Positions 33,082 to 42,798 are shown, counted from the first letter of the stretch. The stretch is DNA of 64,000 nt from Spirosoma foliorum (GCF_014117325.1 NZ_CP059732.1:7753001-7817000); one strand, 5' to 3'. Notes: generated from the letters alone by a model not told the origin. A program made the numbers and translations.

Positions 33082-34875
33082 ATGCGCAGCAACGTTTACG
33101 TTATCTGTTTTCTTTTCTTTTCGTTAAGTGTTCGGGCACAAAGCCCATTTGTGCCGCTGAATGCTGATTATTATCATTTAATTGACCGACTTGAGATTCG
33201 GCAGAACCGTTGGGCGGAGGGATTTCATAGCTCCGTGAAACCGTATAATCGCCAGAGTATTATTCAGTTAACGGATAGTCTGATCGCTCACCCTACACGC
33301 AGTTTATCCAATACAGATTATTTTAATATTGACTATCTTCGCAACGATAGCTGGGAATGGGTAACGCCTTACGATACCATCCATAAGGACCCTTTTACTC
33401 GAAATCAGCCTGCATCGATGTCAGTGGGCGATAGCCGAAAGCCATTCTTAAACCATTTTTATCGGAAGAAAGCCGATTTCTATAGTTTACAGACACCGGA
33501 CCTTGATCTGCATGTCAATCCAGTTGTATATGTTGGTTTAGGGGCTGATATTACGTCTAGCTCAACGAACACATCGACGAATAATAATCAATCTTTATTT
33601 GTCAACACAAGGGGGTTGGAAGTCCGGGGGACGATTGGGAAGAAACTTGGCTTTTATACGTTCTTTTCTGATAATCAAGCCATTTACCCCGAGTACATAC
33701 GGCAGTATGGACAAACGTATGGCCAAACATACAGCTCAACGGGTGATCCATCAACTACAGCACCAGGAGAAGGTTTTGTAAAGCCATTTCGCACGACCGG
33801 GGCCGACTTCCTGTCGGCGCGTGGCTATTTTACACTGAATGCACTTAAAATCATCAATATTCAGTTTGGCCACGACCGTAATTTCTTTGGTAATGGTTTC
33901 CGGTCATTGTTTCTGTCGGATAATAGCCCAGCTTATTTGTTCCTGAAATTAACGACACGATTAGGCAGCAAAATTCAGTATACCAACCTGTTTACGAACC
34001 TCCAAAATACGCAGGCTCCCAGACCTCAGGACGATAAGCTAATTCCGCCAAAGTTTGCGGCCATGCACCATCTTAGCATCAACCTCAGCGATCATATCAA
34101 TCTCGGCGTATTTGAAGCGGAAGTATTTAGCCGGGATCGGCTTGATTTGAGCTACCTGAATCCAATCATTCTCTACCGTTATGTTGAATCGAGTTTGGGT
34201 AGTAGCGATAACGCGTTTATTGGTATCGATCTAAAAGCCAACTTCTTGTCTCATTTTCTGGTGTATACTCAGGTTATGTTAGATGAGTTTCGGCTTAAGC
34301 CTTTATTAGCAGGTAAAGGCGATTGGACAAACAAGTTCGCCATACAACTTGGCGGTAAGTACATCGATGCTTTCAACGTGCCTAATCTGGATTTACAGGC
34401 CGAATTTAACCTGGCTCGCCCGTATACTTACTCGCACGAATCATCGCCTACCGTTACTTCGGGTCAAACCAATTACGCCCATTATAGCCAGCCTCTGGCG
34501 CATCCACTAGGTGGTAATTTTATGGAAGGGCTGGGTATTGTTCGGTATCAGCAAAAGAAATTGTCGCTTAATGCCATTGCAGGTGTAATGATGTACGGAG
34601 CCGATCCTGCGGCCGACATTAACTATGGCGGAAATATCCTGAAAGACTACACATTCCGGATTCGGGATGAGGGTAATTTCATTGGTCAGGGGCGTAAAAC
34701 TGTGATTACGTATGCCGATTTGCGGGCATCCTACATGATTCGCCATAACGTATTTCTGGAAGGTCGCTTTCTGTACCGTTTCCAGGATAGCCAGTACCGG
34801 CCTGATAGTTATTCCGAGCAGGTGGGTAGTTTTGCACTTCGCTGGAACTTGCCGTACCGAAACTGGGTGTTTTAA
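33082..34875 (+). CDS. RemB-like outer-membrane protein (capsule/gliding-associated barrel)
   Basis: 597 residues with signal peptide (cleavage after about VRAQ). The body is beta-strand rich: GLEVRGTIGKKLGFYTFFSDN, FGHDRNFFGNGFRSLFLSDN, DLSYLNPIILYRYVESSLGSSDN, QVMLDEFRL. The pattern of SYLNPIIxYR...SSDN and a C-terminal barrel resembles gliding-motility protein RemB and related Wzi-like capsule-assembly barrels of Bacteroidota. The C-terminal aromatic WVF fits an outer-membrane barrel. Assignment to motility is not proven; no other gliding genes are in the window. Confidence 0.7.
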   Translation: MRSNVYVICFLFFSLSVRAQSPFVPLNADYYHLIDRLEIRQNRWAEGFHSSVKPYNRQSIIQLTDSLIAHPTRSLSNTDYFNIDYLRNDSWEWVTPYDTIHKDPFTRNQPASMSVGDSRKPFLNHFYRKKADFYSLQTPDLDLHVNPVVYVGLGADITSSSTNTSTNNNQSLFVNTRGLEVRGTIGKKLGFYTFFSDNQAIYPEYIRQYGQTYGQTYSSTGDPSTTAPGEGFVKPFRTTGADFLSARGYFTLNALKIINIQFGHDRNFFGNGFRSLFLSDNSPAYLFLKLTTRLGSKIQYTNLFTNLQNTQAPRPQDDKLIPPKFAAMHHLSINLSDHINLGVFEAEVFSRDRLDLSYLNPIILYRYVESSLGSSDNAFIGIDLKANFLSHFLVYTQVMLDEFRLKPLLAGKGDWTNKFAIQLGGKYIDAFNVPNLDLQAEFNLARPYTYSHESSPTVTSGQTNYAHYSQPLAHPLGGNFMEGLGIVRYQQKKLSLNAIAGVMMYGADPAADINYGGNILKDYTFRIRDEGNFIGQGRKTVITYADLRASYMIRHNVFLEGRFLYRFQDSQYRPDSYSEQVGSFALRWNLPYRNWVF

Positions 34876-34892
34876 GAGTAGGTTGCAAACCA

Positions 34893-34950
34893 TAGAGTTA
34901 TAACGGCAATCTGCGGTAACTCCCTAACTTTACAGCATTACAACTCTATA
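34893..34950. repeat. Weak intergenic palindrome P6
   Basis: ATAGAGTTATAACG and CATTACAACTCTAT are imperfectly complementary (about 14 bp). It belongs to the GTTATAAAGTTG word type between two plus-strand genes. Confidence 0.45.
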
Positions 34951-34959
34951 ATTTTATCA

Positions 34960-35532
34960 ATGCTTGACCTCATTCGTCAGGAACTGACAGAAGCTCAGTC
35001 GGTTCTGGATAAATTTCTTGGTAATCCGGATCATCTTTCTGCTATCGAACAGGCTGCTATCCTGATGGCCGATGCCCTTAAAAGTGGTCATAAAATTATC
35101 TCTTGCGGGAATGGTGGATCACACTGTGATGCCATGCATTTTGCCGAAGAACTTTCGGGCCGTTATCGAGATAATCGCCGTTCCTTAGCCGCTATCGCTA
35201 TTTCAGATGTAAGCCATCTTTCCTGCGTAGGGAATGATTATGGCTACGAATTTGTGTTTTCACGTTTTATCGAAGGCTTGGGCAATGAAGGCGATGTGTT
35301 GCTTGGCCTAAGTACCAGTGGCAATTCGGGTAACGTGGTTCGTGCTGTTGAGGCTGCCCGGGAGAAGGGGATGAAAGTTATTTTACTGACGGGGAAAGAC
35401 GGTGGAAAACTTGCCGGAAAAGCCGACGTCGAAATTCGGGTCCCTCACTTCGGTTATGCTGATCGGATTCAGGAGATACACATTAAGGTTATCCACCTGT
35501 TTATTTTGCTGATTGAAAAACAGGTCATCTGA
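34960..35532 (+). CDS. gmhA: D-sedoheptulose 7-phosphate isomerase
   Basis: 190 residues, normal length. SIS-domain motifs: [43 protein letters not shown] and [18 protein letters not shown]. It makes D-glycero-heptose 7-phosphate for lipopolysaccharide core heptose. It sits alone, about 22 kb from waaA; the other heptose genes are not here. Confidence 0.94.
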   Translation: MLDLIRQELTEAQSVLDKFLGNPDHLSAIEQAAILMADALKSGHKIISCGNGGSHCDAMHFAEELSGRYRDNRRSLAAIAISDVSHLSCVGNDYGYEFVFSRFIEGLGNEGDVLLGLSTSGNSGNVVRAVEAAREKGMKVILLTGKDGGKLAGKADVEIRVPHFGYADRIQEIHIKVIHLFILLIEKQVI

Positions 35533-35549
35533 CCGCGCGGGCGGCCCCG

Positions 35550-35652
35550 CCGGGATTTTTATGATTTGACTGACCGACTATGATTGATTTGGCTTTCTTC
35601 GAAAGCTGAACATAAAAATCATAGTCGGTCAGTTAAACCATAAAAATCCTGG
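35550..35652. repeat. Long palindrome P7 between gmhA and the DUF5916 gene
   Basis: Arms starting CCGGGATTTTTATGATTTGA and ending TAAAAATCCTGG pair over about 38 bp with few mismatches. An internal GCTTTC-TTC-GAAAGC forms the apex. It lies between converging genes and reaches the stop of the minus-strand gene. Confidence 0.85.
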
Positions 35653-38007
35653 TCAGAACTGCTTCAAATACGACAATTTGCCAATAACATGTTGCTCCTG
35701 CTGGCGATCGGTAGCTCGCAAAGAGCCAGCGTAAGTTCCGTTGTTATAAACAATGTACAGGAATGAAAGCGGTTGGAATTCCCACGATAAACGAATATTC
35801 CAGACGTTTTTATCGGTATAGGTGTTGCGCTGAAAGAAGCTGATTAACTGTAAACGTGGGTTAACAGCCATCCGACTCTCAATGCTGTGTAAGCCAATCG
35901 TACCTGAATAGCCACCTACATTTTTAAAATTATTTAGCTCACTACTCAGCGTAAAGGCCATGTGTGGAATGGGGGCCAGCACAAATGAACCCCGGCCATA
36001 ATTTAGGTTCCCATCGTAATATCGGCCTGTCTCGCCTGTTAACTGGAAGGATAGCTTCTTGGATGGATCGGTACTAAATATAAGCTGGTAACGAGTGTAA
36101 TGATATTTGCCGGACGCTATATTCAGTGACAACGGGCGATAGTCCTCATCATCTAATCGCTGAAATGTAGGATTAACAAACAGGCCAAGGTTACCGCCGT
36201 TCTGAAAAGTTAACCAAACGGGGTTGAAATTATATTGGGCTTCCTGTAAATAGCCTGTTGATGCCTTGTGATATAACTCCATAAAAGCACCGGGTTCAAA
36301 ATTACGCACCCATTTCGGGAGCCATTTCCCTCTGTTAACCAAATACATACCCGGTGTGGTGGCAATGACATCATTACGAGAGACAAACCCCATTTCTGGA
36401 TTGAAACTCTTGGTTACTACCGATTGGGTCCACCAGGCTACTACCTGGTTCGTCCGGTAAAAAAGCTGACTATAAGCCGACATCCCCTGATCGTTGCTGG
36501 TTGATCCAAAGGTCCCCATGACCATAGCACTGTAAGCTAAGGTCTGGCTCAGCCGAAAGAAGCCGTCAAGTGCGATAGTCCCATTTTGGCGACCATTCGA
36601 GCTATCGGTAGCATGCACGTTTTTAAGCGTTACTAGTCCGCCAATCCGATTCTGACGTCCCACATTTTCGCTATATCGCCCCACAATAAAGTCGGTGGTT
36701 GGGCTTCCTGGAATCCCTCGCTGTCTGACAAGCATACCACCGTAATTCCGGTTCAGCGAGCGGTAAACGATACGGGCGCCCGCATCGATCGGGACGGGGG
36801 CACTGGTGCCATCGGGGAGCGTGGCTAGACCAATGGTTCGGCTAAAGAAAGGCTGAATAATCATACTTCCGCCTTCGCCCGTGTCTTTATTGCCCGGTAA
36901 ACCTGCACCAAACAGGCTGGCATTTTCCAGGAAAAACGCTCGCCGTTCTGGAAACAGCACAGAAAAGCGCGTTATGTTATTAACCTGACGATCGACATCG
37001 GCTTGTGCAAAATCAGTATTCAGGGTTAAGTCAAGAACAGTATTGGGATTGATGGCCCATTTTAAATCACCCCCAAGTTTAATACCCGCCTTTTGACTAT
37101 ACCCGACTTCGGTTCCATTAAAGCGATCGTCGCTGATTAGCAGATAAGGCTGGATGCGAATATTCGGCGAGGGCGGAGGTGGTTTTAAACCTGTAATTAA
37201 CCCGGCATAGGCCACCCGGCTGGATGTAAACGCTCTTGGGTAAGGAGACCAGGCCGATAATTCATTCGAATAGCGCCGTCGGCGAAAAAAGTTTATGCCC
37301 CACGATTGGGTAGAATCGGCTGAACGGGCGTAACGGAGCGTTTGCCAGGGAATCTGCATCTCTGCTACCCAACCCGAATCGGTACGCGTGGTACGCACTT
37401 TCCAGAAACCATCCCAATCGATATCGCTCAGTAAATCATCGAAAGAAAGTAAATCCCGCTGGGTGCCGTACGGATTTGTGGAAAAGGTCATGGCATTCCG
37501 CTTGTCGTTGAAGCCATCAATAACTACCCCGAACAGGTCGTGTGCCGTTGCCGAAAAATCGCGCTTGAAATTCGGTGCCCGAAGCCCTTTTCGGCCTAAC
37601 GAATCATAATTAATAGCTGCCACATAGAGAAAGTGGCGATTATACAAGACCCGTATGTCGGTATCGAAGTTGGCGCGCTTGCCCTGAGCAGGATCGACCT
37701 GTATAAAGCGATTTACGGGCTTTGCTCGTTGCCAATCTACTTCGTTCAGGTATCCGTCAATTTTAAGCTTATCGTTTATCTCAACGGCTTTAATGATCTT
37801 TCGTTTTGGAGAGGGAGCAAAAATAATGGCCTGCCCTGATGATGACTGTTCATTCTGAATATCCTGTTCAGTGGCACTATTTCGAATGGTGTCTGGCACC
37901 GCAACGTCCGATTGGGCGGTCGTTGGCATAACTGGATTGGTCTGCGCGAAGGAGAGAACTGGAAGAAAGACTAGAAATAGACTTTGGCGAATAAAAATCG
38001 GCAACAT
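35653..38007 (-). CDS. DUF5916 family protein (CBM9-like domain plus outer-membrane barrel)
   Basis: 784 residues with signal peptide (LVFLPVLSFAQ). Residues about 75-250 form a CBM9-like sandwich: IDGYLNEVDWQRAKPVNRFIQ, FLYVAAINYDS, and WVAEMQIPWQTLRYAR. The remainder is a DUF5916 barrel with GGDLKWAINPNTVLDLTLNTDFAQADVDRQ and FFLENASLF, and ends WEFQPLSFLYIVYNNG. The family is common in Bacteroidota outer membranes; function is undetermined. Monocistronic. Confidence 0.9.
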   Translation of the reverse strand: MLPIFIRQSLFLVFLPVLSFAQTNPVMPTTAQSDVAVPDTIRNSATEQDIQNEQSSSGQAIIFAPSPKRKIIKAVEINDKLKIDGYLNEVDWQRAKPVNRFIQVDPAQGKRANFDTDIRVLYNRHFLYVAAINYDSLGRKGLRAPNFKRDFSATAHDLFGVVIDGFNDKRNAMTFSTNPYGTQRDLLSFDDLLSDIDWDGFWKVRTTRTDSGWVAEMQIPWQTLRYARSADSTQSWGINFFRRRRYSNELSAWSPYPRAFTSSRVAYAGLITGLKPPPPSPNIRIQPYLLISDDRFNGTEVGYSQKAGIKLGGDLKWAINPNTVLDLTLNTDFAQADVDRQVNNITRFSVLFPERRAFFLENASLFGAGLPGNKDTGEGGSMIIQPFFSRTIGLATLPDGTSAPVPIDAGARIVYRSLNRNYGGMLVRQRGIPGSPTTDFIVGRYSENVGRQNRIGGLVTLKNVHATDSSNGRQNGTIALDGFFRLSQTLAYSAMVMGTFGSTSNDQGMSAYSQLFYRTNQVVAWWTQSVVTKSFNPEMGFVSRNDVIATTPGMYLVNRGKWLPKWVRNFEPGAFMELYHKASTGYLQEAQYNFNPVWLTFQNGGNLGLFVNPTFQRLDDEDYRPLSLNIASGKYHYTRYQLIFSTDPSKKLSFQLTGETGRYYDGNLNYGRGSFVLAPIPHMAFTLSSELNNFKNVGGYSGTIGLHSIESRMAVNPRLQLISFFQRNTYTDKNVWNIRLSWEFQPLSFLYIVYNNGTYAGSLRATDRQQEQHVIGKLSYLKQF

Positions 38008-38126
38008 AAAAAAGCATAGCTTACTCTACCAAAGTAAGCTATGCCACATGAAAACAACAGTATTTTTTCGTTGAACGGCCTGTTAAGTCTGTTTATCGGC
38101 TATTAGTGAGGTACATACCGACGGAT

Positions 38127-38978
38127 TTAATAGTCTCCACCGGCACCCCCACCGCCAAAACTGCCACCGCCAAATCCGCCAAATCCACCGCCACTATCGC
38201 CACCACCACTGCTCCAGCCTCCACCGCCCGAGCTTCCCCAGCCTGGTGTTGGTAAGAAAATAGGCCCACCCCAGCCCCCGCCCCGATTGCGATTGTTGCC
38301 CCCGCCCCCGTTTCGACGTATGATGATGAAAATGATGATAAGAAAGATAATCAGGGCAATGAAAATGCCACTTCCCCCGTCGTCATCGCCAGTGTTGGCC
38401 GCCGGATCGCCTTTATATTCGCCTTTGGCCCGTTGAATTATCTCGGTTGTAGCCTCGTCCAGTCCTCGGTAATATTGTTCCTGCTTAAAGGCCGGAACGA
38501 TTACATTCGTAATAATCCGTTTGGCAATAGCGTCAGGAATGGCTCCTTCTAAACCATAACCGGGTGCAATAAAGATTTTGCGTGTCTGGGTAGCCCAGGC
38601 AAGCACTAACCCATTGTTTTTATCCTTTTGGCCAACTCCCCATTTTCGACCCACCTGAAAGGCGAAATCGCCAATGGGATAGGGTTCCGTGGTTTTAACA
38701 ATAACAATGGTAATCTGGGTAGAGGTCGAATCGTTGTAAGCCCGTAATTTCTGCTCTAATTGCGAACGCTCCGTACTGTTCAAAATGCCTACGAAGTCAT
38801 TGACCAACCGAGGTGGATTGGGCTTATCAGGAATAACCGTATTGGCACCATTGTCGGTTGCCGTGTCTTGCGCCTGTAAATAGGCAGGTATACTCAATAA
38901 GGCAGCGAGTAGGCCAAGCCGAACAAATCGTGTAATTGAATTAACAAAAGGGAGTACGTTCACGGCAGTATCATTCAA
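38127..38978 (-). CDS. TPM-domain protein (YgcG/Psb32 family) with glycine-rich C-terminus
   Basis: 283 residues from a TTG at 38978 that overlaps the upstream gene stop by 8 nt; a GTG at 38963 is an alternative. Signal peptide followed by a TPM domain: RLVNDFVGILNSTERSQLEQKLRAY, TTEPYPIGDFAFQVGRKWGVGQ, IFIAPGYGLEGAIPDA. Then a transmembrane helix (FIALIIFLIIIFIIIRRN) and a Gly/Ser/Trp-rich tail. TPM proteins accompany LemA in membrane-associated operons of poorly known role. Last gene of a lemA-TPM-TPM operon. Confidence 0.92.
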   Translation of the reverse strand: MNDTAVNVLPFVNSITRFVRLGLLAALLSIPAYLQAQDTATDNGANTVIPDKPNPPRLVNDFVGILNSTERSQLEQKLRAYNDSTSTQITIVIVKTTEPYPIGDFAFQVGRKWGVGQKDKNNGLVLAWATQTRKIFIAPGYGLEGAIPDAIAKRIITNVIVPAFKQEQYYRGLDEATTEIIQRAKGEYKGDPAANTGDDDGGSGIFIALIIFLIIIFIIIRRNGGGGNNRNRGGGWGGPIFLPTPGWGSSGGGGWSSGGGDSGGGFGGFGGGSFGGGGAGGDY

Positions 38979-39399
38979 ACGAAATATCGTCGGCGAGTTC
39001 GTTAGTATCGTCGCTGGCGTAAGGAAAATACTGTTTTAACTGTTGCCCGGCCCGCTCAATCCCGCGGCTTAACCCTTCGGCATAGGCTCCAGCTGCAAAA
39101 TGGGTACGGAGCAGGTTCTTTGTACTTTCCCAGAAGTCGGAGGGGACTTTAGCATCGATTCCGGTATCACCCACCACCGCAAATTTGCGGTCGGTATAGG
39201 CAAGATAAAAAAGTACGCCGTTCTGGTCCTTAGTCTGATGCATGCCTAACTGAGCAAAAACTTCAATAGCTCGTTCTACAGGATCAGCTTTAGTACAGTG
39301 CGCTTCGACATGCACCCGAATTTCACCCGACGTTGCCTTTTCGGCCTGTCGGATGGATTCCACAATGCGCTGTTGCTCGTCGGAGGTGAAGGGGTTCAT
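38971..39399 (-). CDS. TPM-domain protein
   Basis: 142 residues, no signal peptide. TPM motifs: RIVESIRQAEKATSGEIRVHVE, GVLFYLAYTDRKFAVVGDTGID, FAAGAYAEGLSRGIERAGQQL. A cytoplasmic-side companion of the exported TPM protein downstream, with which it overlaps. Middle gene of the lemA operon. Confidence 0.92.
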   Translation of the reverse strand: MNPFTSDEQQRIVESIRQAEKATSGEIRVHVEAHCTKADPVERAIEVFAQLGMHQTKDQNGVLFYLAYTDRKFAVVGDTGIDAKVPSDFWESTKNLLRTHFAAGAYAEGLSRGIERAGQQLKQYFPYASDDTNELADDISFE

Positions 39400-39407
39400 G
39401 GGTTAAG

Positions 39408-39476
39408 AATGTATAATGAATACTGTATAATGGCGATAATTCCCATTATACAGTATTCATTGTTCATTATACATTA
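39408..39476. repeat. Intergenic palindrome P8 (ATAATG word type)
   Basis: AATGTATAATGAATACTGTA (39408 on) and its complement with a short insertion (39442-39476) pair over about 24 bp. It lies inside the lemA-TPM operon, between lemA stop and the TPM start. Confidence 0.8.
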
Positions 39477-40055
39477 AAACTGCACCGTTGGGGCGCTCTG
39501 TGCTGCCTGCGAAGCTTCGAAGAAACCTTTTACAGGGAAGCCAAAAATACCCGCGAAGATATTGTTCGGGAAGGAACGCACCGATTGGTTGTACACTTTA
39601 ACCGCTCCGTTGAAGTCATTCCGGGCCACAGAAATGCGGTTTTCAGTACCTTCCAATTGGGCCTGTAACTCCGAGAAGTTTTGCGTGGCTTTCAATTGGG
39701 GATAGCTCTCGGCTACGGCCAGCAATTTTGATAAGGAACCACTTAGCTGATCTTGGGCTGCCTGGAATTTCTGAATATTTTCAGGAGTTAACTGATCGGC
39801 TTTCAGGTTGATGCTTGTGGCATTGGCCCGCGCCTGAATAACAGCCGTTAACGTGCTTTTTTCAAAATTAGCCGCACCCTGTACTGTCCGAACGAGGTTA
39901 GGAATCAGATCGGATCGACGTTGATACTGCGTCTGAACTTGCGCCCATTTTTCCTGTACGTTGGTATCATTCTGAACAAGGCCGTTGTAAGAGCTACAGC
40001 CATACATGCCCAAAATGAGGGCGATAACCACCACGATAATTAACGATTTTGACAT
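39474..40055 (-). CDS. LemA family protein
   Basis: 193 residues from the ATG at 40055 (MSKSLIIVVVIALILG); a longer frame to 40091 is rejected. Hydrophobic N-terminal segment ending MYGCSS, possibly a lipoprotein signal. LemA motifs: YNGLVQNDTNVQEKWAQVQT, YQRRSDLIPNLVRTVQGAAN, NRISVARNDFNGAVKVYNQ and FPNNIFAGIFGF. LemA proteins are membrane-anchored helical bundles of uncertain role. First gene of the operon with two TPM genes. Confidence 0.93.
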   Translation of the reverse strand: MSKSLIIVVVIALILGMYGCSSYNGLVQNDTNVQEKWAQVQTQYQRRSDLIPNLVRTVQGAANFEKSTLTAVIQARANATSINLKADQLTPENIQKFQAAQDQLSGSLSKLLAVAESYPQLKATQNFSELQAQLEGTENRISVARNDFNGAVKVYNQSVRSFPNNIFAGIFGFPVKGFFEASQAAQSAPTVQF

Positions 40056-40098
40056 GGTATGTTGAAATGCAAAGGTTATTATTGGATTCAAAGTTGGT

Positions 40099-40106
40099 CA
40101 AAACTA
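40099..40106 (-). promoter_or_regulatory. Possible -7 box of the lemA operon
   Basis: On the minus strand TAGTTTTG matches TAnnTTTG, about 44 nt upstream of the lemA ATG. The -33 element is poor. Confidence 0.4.
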
Positions 40107-40256
40107 CTAATTTGTTGATGTAAAACTACGTTAGCGGTGTTTTTCCCTCCTTTACTCCCTGTTTGTATTGATGACTGGTAGTTAAAAATAACTTTAACAG
40201 GTTTGTTTCAGGTTTAACTAAGTGGAACATGAAACAAATCAAACCCCTGTTTTCTC

Positions 40257-41045
40257 ATGAATCTTGATTTGACTGGTAAAACGGCCTTAGTGGGCGGCAG
40301 TACGCAAGGAATTGGCCGTGCTACAGCTATAGAACTAGCGCTACTCGGAGCTAATGTTGTCCTGATGGCTCGGAACGAACAAACCTTGAAAAGTACCCTG
40401 ACAGAACTATCGACGGAAAGGGGGCAGGTGCATCGCTACATTGTGGCCGATTTTAGTCTCCCAGGCGTAGTGGCAAAAGCTATTGAGCAACATCTGTCGG
40501 AATTTCCCGATCTACATATTCTGATTAATAATACGGGCGGCCCGGCCGGTGGCCCCTTGATTGAAGCCAAGGCCGATGAATTCGTACAAACCTTTCATAA
40601 TCATCTGCTCAATAATCAGGTACTGGCGCAGGCGGTTGTACCAGCCATGAAGCGGGCGGGTTACGGCCGTATCGTCAATATTATTTCGACCTCAGTAAAG
40701 CAGCCCATTGTCGGATTAGGTGTCTCGAACACCATTCGGGGCGCAGTGGCGCAATGGGCCAAAACATTATCGTTGGAAATTGCTCGTTTCGGTATTACAG
40801 TCAATAATGTATTACCAGGTTATACACAAACCGCACGCTTAGAAGCTGTATTGGCGATGCGCGCTAAAGCATCCGATAAGCCTGAGGAAGAAGTAGCGAC
40901 GCAGATGAAAAGCGAAATCCCGACAGGACGATTTGCCACTCCCGAAGAAGTAGCCGCTGCAGTAGCTTTTTTATGCACACCCGCAGCCGCGTCAATTAAT
41001 GGCATTAATGTGCCGGTAGATGGCGGAAAAACGGGAAGCCTTTAA
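40257..41045 (+). CDS. SDR family oxidoreductase with non-canonical active site
   Basis: 262 residues. Rossmann motif VGGSTQGIGRATA (12-24) binds NAD(P); NNTGG (91-95) and IVNIISTS (139-146) follow the classical pattern. The usual Tyr-x-x-x-Lys is replaced: the aligned segment is S157-NTI-R161 (GVSNTIRGAV), so the catalytic Tyr and Lys are Ser and Arg. The end ASINGINVPVDGG is classical. This is a known type of divergent SDR; reductase activity is uncertain. It converges with a response regulator across a perfect palindrome. Confidence 0.88.
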   Translation: MNLDLTGKTALVGGSTQGIGRATAIELALLGANVVLMARNEQTLKSTLTELSTERGQVHRYIVADFSLPGVVAKAIEQHLSEFPDLHILINNTGGPAGGPLIEAKADEFVQTFHNHLLNNQVLAQAVVPAMKRAGYGRIVNIISTSVKQPIVGLGVSNTIRGAVAQWAKTLSLEIARFGITVNNVLPGYTQTARLEAVLAMRAKASDKPEEEVATQMKSEIPTGRFATPEEVAAAVAFLCTPAAASINGINVPVDGGKTGSL

Positions 41046-41049
41046 AAGA

Positions 41050-41138
41050 AGTTATATAGTTGAAAAGTTAGAGGGTTGTAGAGTTTTTATGCAGTGGCTT
41101 ACAACTCTACAACCCTCTAACTTTTCAACTATATAACT
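41050..41138. repeat. Perfect 36-bp palindrome P9 (GTTATATAGTTGAAAAG word type)
   Basis: Arms 41050-41085 and 41103-41138 are perfectly complementary with a 17-nt loop. It fills the entire space between the converging SDR and response-regulator stops. Confidence 0.9.
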
Positions 41139-41797
41139 CATACCAGATTATTCTTGAACGCGTAAGCGACCATTCCGGCGGTGTTTTTCGTGCCGGTTTT
41201 TTCAAGAATTCGTAGGCGATGGCCTTCAACGGTACGGGGACTGAGGAATATTTTTTCGCTTATTTCATTGGTGGAAAGACCTTCGCAGATTAGCGTTAGT
41301 ACTTCTTTTTCCCGCTCTGATAGTAAAATTTTGCTGTTGTAAAACGCATTGACAGGTTTGACAACATTGGGCTTGTTCGTCATTTTACGAAGCATGGCCT
41401 TCGAGACAAACTCATTCAGGTAAACGCCTTCATCAATTACTTTCCGAATGGCTTTCTCCACTTCGCCCGCTTCGGCATCTTTGAGCAGGTAACCACTGAC
41501 GCCTTTTTCCAGCAGGTGAAGCACCATCCGATCTTCGTCGTGCATCGTCAACACAACGATCTTAACAAGTGGGTAGTTATCGCGCAGATAGTCGGCGGTG
41601 GCGGTACCATCCATAACCGGCATTTGCAGGTCAAGAAGAACAACATCAGGCGTTTTACGGGCAATTTTTTCAATGAGTTCCTGTCCGTTACCTGCTTCCA
41701 GAATCAATTCGAAATCATGAATCTGACCAAGAATGGTTGCCATTCCGACGCGAAATAGAGTGTGGTCGTCGCAAAGGGCCAGTTTAATTTTTCGCAT
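41138..41797 (-). CDS. NarL/FixJ-type response regulator
   Basis: 219 residues. Receiver domain: LALCDDHTLFRVGMATIL with Asp pair, phospho-acceptor in DVVLLDLQMPVMDG, signalling Thr/Lys in VVLTMHDED and GYLLKDA. LuxR-type helix-turn-helix: LLSEREKEVLTLICEGLSTNEISEKIFLS and TVEGHRLRILEKTGTKN. The sensor kinase is 62 nt upstream in the same operon. Target genes are unknown. Confidence 0.95.
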   Translation of the reverse strand: MRKIKLALCDDHTLFRVGMATILGQIHDFELILEAGNGQELIEKIARKTPDVVLLDLQMPVMDGTATADYLRDNYPLVKIVVLTMHDEDRMVLHLLEKGVSGYLLKDAEAGEVEKAIRKVIDEGVYLNEFVSKAMLRKMTNKPNVVKPVNAFYNSKILLSEREKEVLTLICEGLSTNEISEKIFLSPRTVEGHRLRILEKTGTKNTAGMVAYAFKNNLV

Positions 41798-41859
41798 AGA
41801 GGAGAAGAGTTAGTAGCTGTTACCGAAGGAGTCGAAGAAAACGGCTTCCAGCAAACAAA

Positions 41860-42672
41860 TTAACTCATTAAATCAACAGGCTGTGCATCATGCAGATGAA
41901 CCTGTATATGAATCTGCGAACCTCGGCCGGGGGCTACATCAAAGGTTACATGCCCATTGACTACATTCAGGCGGCTTTCAATATTACGAAGGCCTAAGCC
42001 GCCCTGTTTATTTTCCATCACGGCATCGAAATCAAAGCCAACCCCGTCGTCCAGGACCGACAATCGAATCTCTTTTTCGAAGTTAAATAACTGAATAACA
42101 ATGTGCCTTGCACGAGCGTGTTTAATAGCGTTATTGACTAACTCCTGAGCGATCCGATAAAACATCAACTCGAAAGCCGGCGGAAAATGCGTTTCCTGTT
42201 CTGGGTAAATTAACTGAACGTCGGTGTCGTTATCGGTGGCCCGGTCGGCGAGTTCTTCGAGGGCGGCTAGGAGGCCAAATCGCTCCAGTGTAGTAGGAAC
42301 CAGATTCCGGCTAATCCGCCGAACGTTGGTCATCGTTTCATCAATCATAGAGCGGGTTTTCTGAAACTGAAAGCCCACTTGTACTTCACCACCTAGCTGT
42401 TGCTCCAGCTGGTTCAGGCTCATTTTGGTAATCGACAGCATTGTGCCAATTCCATCATGCATATCTTCGGCGAGTCGTTTGCGCTCTTCTTCCTGTCCTC
42501 GAAACGTAGCTTCCATCAGGTCCCGGCGGTGGCGGGACTGTAATTCTTTAAATGCCAATTGTTGCTTCGCCTGTTTCTGCTGATAATAGGCCACAAAAAT
42601 AATGATGAACACTGCCATCATCAGGAGTACAGCCGTACCAATAGCAATTACAAAACCAGCGTCCATCGACAT
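41860..42672 (-). CDS. Sensor histidine kinase (HisKA_3/NarX type)
   Basis: 270 residues. One membrane helix at the N-terminus (IAIGTAVLLMMAVFIIIFVAY), then a coiled-coil, H-box EEERKRLAEDMHDGIGTML with the phosphorylated His, and HATPase_c: ELVNNAIKHARA (N box), LSVLDDGVGFD and GGLGLRNIESRL. No sensory domain is visible; input may be through the membrane or a partner. Signals to the adjacent NarL-type regulator. Confidence 0.95.
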   Translation of the reverse strand: MSMDAGFVIAIGTAVLLMMAVFIIIFVAYYQQKQAKQQLAFKELQSRHRRDLMEATFRGQEEERKRLAEDMHDGIGTMLSITKMSLNQLEQQLGGEVQVGFQFQKTRSMIDETMTNVRRISRNLVPTTLERFGLLAALEELADRATDNDTDVQLIYPEQETHFPPAFELMFYRIAQELVNNAIKHARARHIVIQLFNFEKEIRLSVLDDGVGFDFDAVMENKQGGLGLRNIESRLNVVNGHVTFDVAPGRGSQIHIQVHLHDAQPVDLMS

Positions 42673-42768
42673 ACTATTTGTTCACGCGCAAGCTGAATGA
42701 GGTAAAGTTGACTAATCTCTGTCTGAATGTCAACGGCTTATAGTTAGGATTGAGTGAGTGGTAAAAAT

Positions 42769-42798
42769 AAAGCCGGAGAATTTGCCATCTCCGGCTTT
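42769..42798 (-). terminator. Terminator of the CPxHC operon
   Basis: AAAGCCGGAGA pairs with TCTCCGGCTTT around an 8-nt loop; on the minus strand it is followed by a T-rich run. It lies just past the stop of the lipoprotein gene at 42820. Confidence 0.85.
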
